In this document: positions 9,850-19,202 of the stretch, piece by piece
How the letters are laid out: the number at the start of each line of letters is the position of its first letter
How positions within the stretch are numbered: position 1 is the stretch's first letter
DNA from: Chara braunii
Taxonomy: Eukaryota; Streptophyta; Charophyceae; Charales; Characeae
NCBI GenBank assembly: GCA_003427395.1
Contig: BFEA01000254.1
Coordinates: forward strand, 722,782 to 742,892
Length of the DNA stretch: 20,111 bases
Direction: 5' to 3'
The notes under the pieces: generated by a model
Database searches by the model: none
The model's input: the letters and a program-made list of their open reading frames with translations, nothing else
Told to the model about the DNA's origin: nothing
Made by a program: the position numbers and the translations under genes

Positions 9850-10407
9850 ATGTGTGACAGACCTTTGCGTAGTCTCGCAGTAGGTCTGTATTGTTGCGAC
9901 ACACCGTCCAGCCACTTGTGCTACTCTTGGGGCATTTATGAGAATACCAAGTTAACGGTAAAGTTTAGCATCACTAGGGAGCAACCTCTAGTGTCAATTG
10001 CTGATCGGCGTAACCTGGACAGCGGGCCTACGTCGTGCCAAGGGAGTAAAGACTTAAAGAGGTGTGACCACCTAGGAGGGTTTTACTCTTGCGGACCGGC
10101 GTGGGATTTTGGTCGAGTCGAGTCTTTTTTAATCTTGATTGAATGCTTATCAGGAGAAAAAGCCTATCGCGGCGCAACCTGCGAGGGCACTACCGCTGAA
10201 CTAACAAACGCGGTGGGTCATAGATCTGACACGATCACCCAGACTACGGTGGGCCAAGATGGAGACCTAGTTTCCCTGTACTGGACCGCAGGAGGTGTAT
10301 ATATATATGTATATTTGATTGTGAGAATTGTTGGAAGAAGGCGAAACTGCCTTCTAAGGTCTCGGTTAGGGTCCGTGTCCTTGGTCAAAGTCTTGCTCGC
10401 AGGGTAG
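9850..10407 (+). CDS. open 185-codon frame of unknown function
   Basis: I do not recognise this protein. The frame runs from ATG 9850, with a stop four codons upstream, to TAG at 10405-10407, and it is the longest uninterrupted frame between the gag-like pseudogene and the 3' LTR. It encodes ten cysteines (residues 2, 15, 16, 24, 63, 72, 81, 99, 111, 167) and a short hydrophobic run near residues 147-160 followed by RRR. That layout could recall a small membrane or envelope-like protein, but there is no signal peptide, and the hydrophobic run is encoded by a TA microsatellite (about 10298-10314). Several stem-loops overlap the frame, including at its start (9857-9889) and end (10336-10420), which argues for structured non-coding sequence instead. 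It may be a chance frame. Confidence 0.25.
   Translation: MCDRPLRSLAVGLYCCDTPSSHLCYSWGIYENTKLTVKFSITREQPLVSIADRRNLDSGPTSCQGSKDLKRCDHLGGFYSCGPAWDFGRVESFLILIECLSGEKAYRGATCEGTTAELTNAVGHRSDTITQTTVGQDGDLVSLYWTAGGVYIYVYLIVRIVGRRRNCLLRSRLGSVSLVKVLLAG
9857..9889. other. stem-loop, 8-bp arms
   Basis: ACAGACCT (9857-9864) pairs exactly with AGGTCTGT (9882-9889); the 17-base loop holds CTCGCAG. The same word sits in the loop of the hairpin at 10375-10420. Confidence 0.6.
10044..10088. other. two-tier stem-loop
   Basis: Outer arms GAGTAAA (10044-10050) and TTTACTC (10082-10088) enclose a small inner hairpin AGGTG/CACCT (10060-10073). Both stems are perfect. Confidence 0.5.
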
Positions 10408-10420
10408 AGACCAAGGACAC
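10336..10420. other. pair of perfect stem-loops
   Basis: First hairpin: AGAAGGC (10336-10342) with GCCTTCT (10349-10355), loop of six. Second: GTGTCCTTGGTC (10375-10386) with GACCAAGGACAC (10409-10420), a perfect 12-bp stem and a 22-base loop. No T run follows, so this is not a bacterial-type terminator. It spans the stop codon of the 9850 frame and lies about 300 bases before the 3' LTR. Confidence 0.75.
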
Positions 10421-10718
10421 TTGACGAGAAACCGACATTTATCTAGGACGAAGGGGAGAGGACGGTTGAGACGGGTCGTTGAGACTTATGTTGTGGTACG
10501 TATGTCCAGTACACCGGCGCCCTAGGGTCATGGCAATGGGGACACAGGTTGGAACCCTGGCGGCATATAGTTATAAGAGCTTGGATTGTTGGAGGCCTCA
10601 ACCCTGACTCGGTCATCGGATTGGTTCTCATCTCGTAAACATTTGGAGTTGTAGATGAATTTATAGTTTTTCGATCATGCGAAGCGACGGGGACGTCTCT
10701 TAATATGGTCCGGTAAGC
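10421..10718. other. sequence preceding the 3' LTR, no gene
   Basis: Holds no credible frame. A polypurine tract is expected immediately before a 3' LTR; here the last bases contain only a short GCGACGGGGACG, which is a poor match, so the priming site is degraded or unusual. Confidence 0.5.
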
Positions 10719-12651
10719 TGTCGGTGCGAATACCCTGACAAGGGTATCCGCCCTGGGTCTTTGCAAGCGACAGGAAGTAAGTTTAAACGTTTAAATGTAC
10801 CCCGCGAGTCTAGGCTAAGCTTGTTGGGCTACGCTGATGTTGGTTGACTAAAGTAGAGCTTGAGTGGACGTGCAGTTTCAAGGCGCACGTGTGATTCTTC
10901 TGTTTGATTGTGTAGCCAGTTTAGTTACTTTTGTTAGAAATTAGAGTGAGGAAAAAAAGGTTTGGTTTTTGGAAGCGTTTGGCCAATGGTAGGTCTAGCG
11001 CAAGGAGAGGGGCGCGAGGTAGCCATGGCACCAATTAGGCAAGCTGACACGGATGTCTAGCAGTCGCGTGCCTAGTTGTAGGGGAGAATGAGTCCAGGCG
11101 GTTTTTCCAGGGCTAGGCGCTGCACTGCATCATCTCTTATTGAATTTGGCGCAGGCCAGCCCCAGGCTTGGGCATAGCCCTATAGGTTACGACACTGAAC
11201 TATGGCTGCGAAGGTATGGGGATCGAGGCCAGAGGGCGGCGGCATAAGAACGTTGGAGCATCGAAGAGTTGAGGGGTTGAGGGTTCCACGGGACTATCCC
11301 CTTTAGTTTTGGTGGGGGAGTCTGGTGGCGGGCCCGCCCGGCAGGGACCAAGGTAGTGCCCACATGTCATATTTTCCCTCCCCTACCGCGTTAGTTTTTG
11401 TTATTATTATTATTATTATTAATTTTTTTTTTTTTATCGACTATTTTTGTTCTGGTTCTTTATTGTTTGATAGGCGTGTCGAAGGCCGCAACTGCAACAG
11501 CCTACGAAGACTAAGGCCAGTGGGCCGGCGATCAACTCCGCCTCTGCAAAGGTCTGGGGGTTTAGTCCCAGCCCCCTCCCGTTCAGTCAGCGAGTACCAT
11601 ATGGGAGTGGGCTCAATGGGGCTGGGCAAGTAGGAAGATCAACGGGCGGTAGAAGCATAAATTGGGAGGCAGTGAACAATCCTCCAGTCATACTTGCGTA
11701 AGCCCTGCGAGGGCGTTCGGCTGTGGGTTATAGCGGTCGGTGGTTCGTTCGGGCGCACCGTCGTGTGGAGAGTGTGGTTACCTGACGATCTAGTGTGCGC
11801 TGGTCGCGGCCAAACGAGGGACCAAGCCAGGCGGGGTGCGAGCGCAGAAAGTAGGGGGATGAATCTGGATAGGAACCACGCCGAGTGCACTCGGAGGTGA
11901 GTGCGGGGGGGGAAGAGGAGCTATGGCGGGGTGTTAGGTTTGAAGCCCAGTCGATCATCAGTAAGAACAGGCGGTGGTAAAGATCGGGGATGGATGAGGC
12001 AGATAGGATGGTAGGGGCGATGGAATGAATTAGGACGGGACCTAGCGTCGGATGCATACGCGACAGGAAGAAGCACAGTGACAGGGAAAGGCAAGTGGGA
12101 AAACTTTGGGTGAACCCAGACGGCGGTTGGGGCAAGTGCACTCGGAAACGGAGGCTGGAGAGGACGCGGGGTCGGACGCAGTCGAGAAAGCGAGGCGTTC
12201 TCCATTCTGAGCGAAATCGAGAAGAAGAAGAGGCAATCCCGAGGGTTTGTCCCCGAACGAACTAGATAATAGTGTTAGTTTTAGTAGTATGTTAGTGGAT
12301 TAGGAGGCTAGTAGAGAGAATGGTGCGCCAGAGCTATGGAAGGATGGTGAAGAAGAGGGAGAGCGGAGACCTTCTTCGTTACTTTTTGGATTGAAGCGAG
12401 GTAAGAAGGGACTTTGAGGTTTTAGGCTAGGGCAAAATCATTAGTAAGGTTAGGTTTGATGATAGATTAGTGAGTAAGGAGGTAAGTGAAGAAAAGCTTG
12501 CGCCGAGATGGCGAGGAGTGAGAAAGGAACGAGAAAGAAAAAATTGTCGATCTTGCCCGTTTCTGGACGAAAACGGGCGAGGGAGGAGTCGAATCTGGGG
12601 TCTTTGAGCCTGGCGACCCCGATTCCAAAGTTAGACTCGATAGAAAATTAG

Positions 12652-12659
12652 TATAAAGG
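12652..12659 (+). promoter_or_regulatory. candidate TATA box of the 3' LTR
   Basis: TATAAAGG at the position matching 2159-2166. If active it could drive transcription outward toward the stem-loop arrays on the right. Confidence 0.3.
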
Positions 12660-13121
12660 GAGTTAGGAAGAAACGGGGGCGCGCTGTAGTGCGGTGATGG
12701 CGGGAGGCGGAGGAGAAGAAGAGTAAAAAAATTGAAATAACTTGGTCGTTTCTTTACCAATTTTGGCAATCTAAGATGTTGTGTTGAAGTTTTAAAGTAC
12801 TTTGAATCGTTTGGCCGCGGCGGATTTCTTGTTTGAGTAACAGCTTAGGCGGAATTTGCGTGAGGTTCCACGCTTAGTGGTAAAAGCGTTGATAAAATGT
12901 GAAACGAGAATGTTCCTCCCCATGATCTAGGGAGAGATTCATCCTCGTTTTGCATATTTTGATAAGTGACGCAACGCGGTTTTAGTAGAGCGCATCAGCA
13001 TCAAGATTTAGTTGTGAGAATGGTGCCCATCATTGCAATTTCGACATTTAAACCGTCTCGATGGTGAGTTCGTTCTAAAGTGTTTGTCGTGTTTGATATG
13101 GCAAAGATCATTGCCATCTAG

Positions 13122-13402
13122 CTCGTGGTGGTTGTTTTCTATAGCGGTTTAAGCTGCAGTTCTTATCAAGTTGTCGCTGCTGCCCGTACAACTCAATACT
13201 GAGCATGATCGAGATGTTTAGAGCGGTGTCCGCGCTGTTCGTTGTGGCCATAGTCGTTACCGGGGTGATCATCCTGGCGGGGATGACTATCCGCCTGGCA
13301 GGGGAGCCAAGGTGCTCGCATTCATACTTGGCACCCAGGTGTGTATTTTCATGTTTGACTATGAGGCGCTCCTAGTCAGTTGATAACCGGTACGAACAAC
13401 GC
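13122..13402. other. 281-base block present only in the 3' LTR
   Basis: Sits between GCCATCTAG and GACACGGGCG, words that are adjacent in the 5' LTR (CCACCTAG then ACACGGGCG near 2656-2672). It contains GCCAAG/CTTGGC arms 15 bases apart. Either an insertion here or a deletion in the 5' LTR; I see no terminal inverted repeat marking a mobile element. Confidence 0.6.
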
Positions 13403-14739
13403 AGACACGGGCGCACGATGTACATGCATACACACAAGTGGGAGAGATCGAAAGACAAAGGAGGAAAGAGAAGGAAAAGAAAAGTGGTCAAGTCTGAACG
13501 GTCTGGATTATGAATTTAATGAAAAGAAAGCGTATAGGTAGGGCACTCGCGGCGCATTGGATACGTACCTGGTCTCCTTCTCGAGGGAGATTCACTCTCG
13601 ACTTGCACCTTTGAGAGGCTCGGCGTAGATATCAGTCGGGCTACTGAGAGGTGCGGACGGAGCTCAAGGACTACGCTGTCCATGGCAGGAGGCCGATACG
13701 AGGAAGGTAGTCTGGTCAGTAGAAAAACACTTGCTCGTGCTGTTGCAAAAGGTTCGTTCGACTTTACTCAGCGTAATCGATGGAGGGGGCGCGAGGCTAG
13801 CCGCCAGGTTGGGGAATTACGTGTTGGCAGGTGCGCTGCCTGTTTCATAAAGCCAGGTGGCGAGGCAATCGAACTGCGAGTTTGGGGGTGTGTCTACAGA
13901 CCGTACGCTGCTATTTCATTGGATCGGTGAAGCGGGGGAACAGGCTCAAGGCTAAAGATTTGCCTACCGGCCGATGTAAGGTCCGACTCGTCAAAGTGAA
14001 GTCACAGCGGACGGGCAGTAGAGATTGCCGGACGGGTTGCTGACTCTTATGACCATCGTCTCATCGGCCAGTACAGTAGAGGGCTGGCTGCGAAGGTGCA
14101 GACTTACCTGTGACCATCGTACTTCGGGTCACGAACCGCAGAGGCGGAGATCTGCACAGGCGGTTCTGTATACAGAGCAGTTGTTCTTGTTGAGAGCGAT
14201 TAGTGTGGTTGTGGTTGGCTGTTGCACATTACTGCTGACCACTGCATACTGCGGCTGAATGTTGCGAACAATTGCTCCTGTTTTGTGACTATGCACGACT
14301 GACTGTTTCTGTTGAATTGTGTGCGAGTTGTGGCTAACTGTTGACAACTAGTACTACGGCTGCCTATTGTTGGTTGCTGCTTACTTATGCATACCGCCGC
14401 AGCTATTGCTGACTGATACAGCCTGAGGCGCAGTGGTGATTGGGCATAGCGGAGTTTGGTCAGCCGAGGTCGTTGGGGCGGTCTGTTCGATTACTTCGGG
14501 GGAGCGGACGGGATTAGGGACATTTGTGCCAGTTACCCAAACCAGTGGGGCTTGATAGAGCAGGTCGATACTAGCAACTGCTGGCTGCTGACTGATACTG
14601 GCCACAATCGATTGTTGATTGTAGCAGGCTGTGGCCCACTACCTGGACTATAGCAGACTGCGGCCCACTACTCCAGATTGTGGTACACTGCTCCATGTTG
14701 CTGCCTACTACAGGCAGGCTCTGGTAAACAGGTTGTGTG

Positions 14740-14829
14740 CAAACTACTACTACACCTGCCGACTATGTACAAACTGCTGCTACGCATGCGGACAATGAAC
14801 AAACTGCTGCTACGTCTACTGACTGTGCA
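14740..14829. repeat. 30-base tandem array, three units
   Basis: Units start CAAACT at 14740, 14770 and 14800, exactly 30 bases apart, with core CTGCTGCTACG; a decayed fourth copy begins near 14829. The period is ten codons, so the overlying frame (14678-14902) reads as repeated KLLLR-type decapeptides. I regard that frame as a by-product. The array lies just beyond the point where LTR homology is lost. Confidence 0.75.
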
Positions 14830-14902
14830 TAGACTGTCGTTGCTGCTTGTTGTTGTTGCTGCTTGTTACTGGATACTACATATTGTTGCATATCGCTGTT
14901 GA

Positions 14903-15560
14903 CTGTCATAGGATGTTGTGCGGCAGCAATTGGACTGAGGAGAGGTGTTGAGGTTTTGAGAGGTGATCAGACTTCACAAGCAGAGGGTTAGTACCGCGGA
15001 TTGGGAGGTCGTCAAGTGATTGATTTCGACAGTTTGACTTCAGAAGTTGGCCAAGCGGATACTATTTGGTCATTATTGCGGGGCCTTCTGGCGAATCAAG
15101 GCAACAAGGCCCTCTCCTGAGAGTTGAGTTGTCCCTCTCTGGTATCTCGAGAGTTTCAGACCCCTTATCTTCTGCCCATCTTACTCTAAGTCTAGTCCTG
15201 ATCCGAGAGGAAGGCGGTAGGAGGGATTGCAACCCGTAGGACCGTAATAAGGCTCTGTGGGAAATCAGCCCACCGATTGCGGGAGCTTTGCCGGAACCTA
15301 GGCGAGGTTCTGGAGGCAGGGAACCATAAGGTAATCCATCTCTATCTGTATAACCCACTACAGTCATGCTTGCATATCCCCCTGTAGTTTGATTGGTGTA
15401 TGCATGCTTGTCCCTATGATTTTTGCTTTCTCTTAAGGACATAACCAGACTAAGTAAAGGAACGCATGTATAATGTCAGTTTCAACTTTTTTGCCTGATT
15501 GAAAGCAGATTGTGGGGTTCGATTTGGGGGAAGGATGGGAGAAAGGTTGTATTGCATGAA
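14903..15560. other. unassigned region, no gene seen
   Basis: No credible frame on either strand. Some short inverted repeats are present, such as GGCCTT/AAGGCC near 15079-15109 and GAACCT/AGGTTC near 15293-15311. The real 3' LTR end and the host flank must lie somewhere here or just before, but no boundary is visible. Confidence 0.4.
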
Positions 15561-15582
15561 GTTTGACCGGGTCAACCAAAGG

Positions 15583-16310
15583 CTGAGCCAGTTCCATAAG
15601 TTTGGGAAGGCTCAGTGCTATGTTTTATTTTGGATTGCCTGGAGGACCGGACATGTTCCATAAGTTTGGGTGGTCTGGTTGCTTTGACTGGTGAGGGTTG
15701 AATGTGATCGTCTTTTCAGGGGCCAAGCATGTTCCATAAGTTTGGGTGGCTTGGTCACGTTGTTTACTTTGGGTTTTTGTCAGTTTTTTTGGTTCCTGAA
15801 CGAGGAGGTCTGAGCATGTTTTACAAGTTTGGGTGGCTCGGCCTCTTCTTGCTTTGGCTTTTGAGAAAAATGAATTAGGCTGAGGATCAAGACATGTTCC
15901 ATAAGTTAGGGTGGTCTTGGTCCAACGCCTCGCATATGATGGAACTAAAAGATCATAACTTTCTTATACTCTATTATTATATCATCTATGAACAGGTTAG
16001 TCAGACAGGGTTCCATAAATTTGGGTGATATCACTATAGCTTATCACCAACTGCAGAGAGTATTAATTAAGAATAAACTTGTGGTACGAAGGGGCAGACT
16101 GAGTCTTGAGCTGAATATGATCGGTTCAGTTATATGCTACCTCAAAAGACTAAGTGCAGACAATTTTATAAATTATGGATATTTAAACAGTCCAGGGCGG
16201 CTAGGGTGGTCTAGCCGTATGCCCAAAGAAGAGAAAAGTTTGTGTGCCCTATGTTTGTGTATACTTCATGGCTGGGCGAGATATGTTTCATAAATTTGGG
16301 TGGTCTAGCC
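15583..16310 (+). repeat. array of stem-loops with conserved 20-base loop
   Basis: The loop consensus is ATGTTCCATAAGTTTGGGTG. Units: loop 15590-15608 with stem CTGAGCC/GGCTCAG; loop 15653-15672 with ACCGGAC/GTCTGGT; loop 15729-15748 with GGCCAAGC/GCTTGGTC; loop 15816-15835 with GAGGTCTGAGC/GCTCGGCCTC (one bulge); loop 15894-15913 with GGATCAAGAC/GTCTTGGTCC; loop 16008-16027 without a stem; a shortened unit CGGCTAG/CTAGCCG at 16198-16217 with a 6-base loop; loop 16283-16302 with GGCGAGAT/GTCTAGCC (one mismatch). Stems differ in sequence but stay complementary, with G-T pairs allowed. Units mostly lie 65-85 bases apart, wider on the right. The strand given assumes the loop consensus is read on the plus strand. 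Function unknown. Confidence 0.85.
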
Positions 16311-16570
16311 TTATGTAAGTTGGATATATGGGAACAAATCATTGAAAGACTATGAACTATTGTTTGCTAAGGTGACTTGGGGATGGTGAGAGTACTTAGC
16401 TTTGTGGATTGGCCTGCATGTGACTGAGTCTGAGTTTCAGTTAATAGGTATTTGCTTTAGTTGCTCGCCACGTGCTACAGCCATAGGAGTTAGTTTTAAT
16501 TCTTGTATTTTCTTAGTTAAGTTATTTTACTTAGATCAATTTATGCATTTTCTTGTATCTTTTATTTATA
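16311..16570. other. spacer between the two stem-loop arrays
   Basis: AT-rich on its right side. An open frame from 16402 continues to 16791 across the next array but reads as low-complexity Phe/Leu-rich sequence and is not credible. Confidence 0.4.
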
Positions 16571-17130
16571 CTTGGTTTTGTATAAATCTTGGTAAGTCAC
16601 TTTCTCTATGGGAAGCGCCGCCGAAATTTCTACAAAACCAAGGAGTTAGTCAAAAATTTGTCTTCTTTAGAATCCGGTTTTGTTGGCTTTTTGACTTAGT
16701 AAGAATTCGGGAAGCCTCCTTTTCTAAAGAAAGTGCTGCCAAATTTTTTATTAATTCAGGGAGTTGGACAAAATTGGGCCTTGAAGGGTGAAGGTCATTT
16801 CAGATTATAAGTTGAGCTTTGTATAAATCTTGGAATAACACTTTCTCTACGGGAAGCGCTGCCAGAATTTGTATAAATCTAAAAAGGTGATAAATATAAT
16901 GTCTTAACAGAACTTAGACTTTATATTTGAATTCATACCCGACCTAGTATAAACCTGGGAAGTCTTCCTTTCTAAAGGAAGTGCTGCCCAATTTTTTACT
17001 AAATCAAGGACTTAGACGAATTTTGACTTTTTGAATTTTTAGGATTAAAAGTCTTATTTTTGTGCTATTATAAATTCTGTGATGACACTTTTCCTATGGA
17101 AGCGTTGTCGAAATTTTCCTAGTTTAAAGG
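16571..17130 (+). repeat. five-unit tandem array of two-tier stem-loops, about 123-base period
   Basis: Units begin near 16571, 16694, 16817, 16943 and 17063. Each has an outer 5' arm like GTATAAAT, an inner hairpin of the type CTTTC-TAT-GGGAAG, the word GCGCTGCC or a variant, then an outer 3' arm like AATTTCTACA. Unit 1 has a perfect 12-bp outer arm pair (16571-16582 with 16631-16642) plus four more pairs after one mismatch. Unit 4 has an 8-bp perfect inner stem CTTCCTTT/AAAGGAAG (16964-16981). Units 2 and 5 change both sides of the inner stem together. Not a known element to me. Confidence 0.82.
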
Positions 17131-18435
17131 AGTTATATTATATTTGACAGGTGACAATTCTGGGAGATCCACTCTATATAGGGGAGATTATGCATGGGTC
17201 AACCTTTGTTTTTGACACTGCTTAGCGGTAGGTTCGGACTTGGTTAATAAGGGTGATTTGAATGAGATCGTGATGTGGAGATTATTTTCCATGAGCTTAT
17301 AGACTTAGCTTGGGGATTGGTCTGTCTTGTGCTTCAGGTCTTCTTGAACGAGTCGATTCAGGATTAGGGTTAGATTCTGCTTGATCCTACAACGATCACC
17401 TTCTGTTATCAATGATAACAGGTCGGTTGTCGATACGTCGGTTTACAACTCAATTCCAACTCACCCTCAATACTCAAAAAAGGCTTTAGCCCTGGTGATT
17501 TTTATTATTTTCTTAAGGTTTCACCCGGACTTTTATTTGAATGATCATTTAACAAAGGTACTAAGTATTTAATTATGGTTGGATGGTTGGAGGTTGGGGC
17601 GTGCATGGCTAAAGCGAGGGGTATGAATATAAAGAGTGGTTGGGGTTGACTTCGTGTAGCGATGGACTTTTGTTGGCTCATTGATGTGATTGCAGGTATG
17701 TTCTGTGGTTGGGATTTTGGATTTGACTGCATGCGATCACACATATACATATGGTTGTGAGGAGCCCCACCGTGATTGTGAGAAGTGATCGTCACATACT
17801 TATTTCCCCTTATATATACGTATAAACATATGTGTACTTATGTTGGGGATTCGTTTGCCTTGAGGGGCCCGCGTATTAAAAATTAAATTGGGGTTGGGGT
17901 TAAGAAAAAGAGAGGGTAAACCCCTTTATCTGATTGTATGCTATTTAATAAATTCTTAGTCGGACGTTGGTCCTGGGCCGGGATTCAAGGTCCTTGTCCA
18001 GAATACCCAAAACCCTAGACCCTGCAGGGAAGGGATCTTCCCCCGCGCAGAGCCTATTTGCCTTACCTGCCGAGACACTGAAGCCGAAGGCCTGACATCT
18101 CACGGCGGTCGCACGGCTATTCCTTCAGTCGTGCAATATCATGAGGGAATAGACCCTCACGATACTTCGCGTTTGGCACTTGAGTGTCATAAGCGGTACT
18201 CGGATCCACGATGGACCGCTTGATCATGAGCACTACATAGTACGTCATCACTGCGACTGCTTGCGCATGCTTGCATTGCGAGTCGAGATGAGAAAGTTCT
18301 GCGTCCGCACGGTTTTATACTAAGTCTCGCGCGCGACGCCTATCCGATTCCGCATCAGAAAGTTATGGGATGACTACCGAGGGACTAAGAGCGTTGTCGT
18401 GTTATTTGTGTTGTGTCGTTTCATGCGTATGTTGT
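17131..18435. other. unassigned region with scattered promoter-like words
   Basis: No gene recognised. It includes a TATATAGG box at 17175-17182, a TATATATACG word near 17812, a telo-box-like AAACCCTA at 18010-18017, and a hairpin AAGCGGT/ACCGCTT (18191-18221). Base composition turns GC-rich after about 17950, which could mark a gene boundary or an older repeat. Confidence 0.4.
17175..17182 (+). promoter_or_regulatory. candidate TATA box
   Basis: TATATAGG within CACTCTATATAGGGG, a good match to plant core promoters, sited about 45 bases after the second stem-loop array. No downstream coding exon can be tied to it. Confidence 0.22.
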
Positions 18436-18464
18436 GTGAGTGTTTTATTTTTATGTTCTTCATA

Positions 18465-18725
18465 GTGATGTGTTTGTGGAGTATGGGATGCGTCATAGTC
18501 AACCGGCGACGAGTCGCGCTTGGGACCTCAGCCCCCCAAGATGTCGGTTCGCGTGCGGGTTCGATAAAGGCGTAGTATCGTGCATACCCCCAATGCTACA
18601 ACGAACGAGAAACGCCCTTGGCTGGTCCACCTCTGCGATTGCAGTTGATCAACTTTCGTTCTGTGGACTGGTAGCTCGGCGGGGATACGCCCACTGAAGA
18701 AAGGTGACAACTCCCGCAAGGTGGA
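18465..18725 (+). other. possible internal exon, weak
   Basis: A pyrimidine-rich run ending in TTCATAG (AG at 18463-18464) and a strong donor-like GTGGAG/GTAAGT (exon end 18725) bracket a GC-rich segment of 261 bases. The single long frame within (18440-18697) stops 28 bases before the donor, so the reading frame of a coding exon is not clear, and the protein is not recognised. It could be a non-coding exon or coincidence. Confidence 0.2.
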
Positions 18726-18934
18726 GGTAAGTCGTGCGTCGCGTAGGCCCTATCCTATCGTAGAGGCTCGCGAGAGGTATGGTTGGCGCACTCGGTCGGA
18801 GCGGCTTGCGGAAGCTCCATATGCATTTGCGACGAAGGATATAGACAAAGTCTTGCGTGACGTGACTGGGAGGGTCTCGCGCTGCCTTGTGCGGTTCCGG
18901 ACTGATGCGCTCGACATCGTTAGCAAGGTTTGCT

Positions 18935-18962
18935 AAGAAAAGAAAAGAAAAGAAAAGAAAAA
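18935..18962. repeat. AAAAG microsatellite
   Basis: Four to five tandem AAAAG units ending in an A run. Confidence 0.9.
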
Positions 18963-19202
18963 ACGTACTTATCTTTGCCACGAGAATTTGTGGACTCCAC
19001 TCTGACCAAATGTGCATAATGAGCATGAATCTGGTAAAACATAGGTAGATACACTGATAGTAGTTTAGAGTTTGCATTGCCATTTTTCCTGGTCGTGTGT
19101 AGGGCGGCACAGCCCTCAGTAGCTTGCTATTCGTTTTTCAGGTTTTTTTTTTTTCTTTCTTTTTTTTCCCCCTCTTGCAATCCAAAAATTTGGGCTACGT
19201 CC

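Larger units (their letters stand above)
10719..14729 (+). repeat. 3' long terminal repeat (homologous part)
   Basis: Direct repeat of 237-3847, starting TGTCGG. It is about 400 bases longer because of extra blocks at about 13122-13402 and 13477-13558 plus small ones near 13634 and 13665, and it lacks the tandem duplication of the other copy. The homology ends at 14729 only because the 5' copy is cut there. The true end lies further right, possibly past the 30-base array that ends near 14830, but I cannot fix a CA terminus or a target-site repeat. Confidence 0.82.

Noticed and set aside
15583-16310. CRISPR-like array (repeated word with variable neighbours)
   Set aside because: The repeats are degenerate, spacing is irregular, the variable parts are complementary stem arms and not foreign spacers, and the setting is a eukaryotic repeat landscape without cas genes.
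17888-17902. Telomere-like GGGGTT repeat
   Set aside because: Only two units, interstitial, and not the plant or algal telomere unit.
18649-19110. Reverse-strand frame of 153 codons
   Set aside because: No recognisable domain. It reads through the AAAAG microsatellite and across the donor-like site, and it looks like a chance frame in GC-rich DNA.
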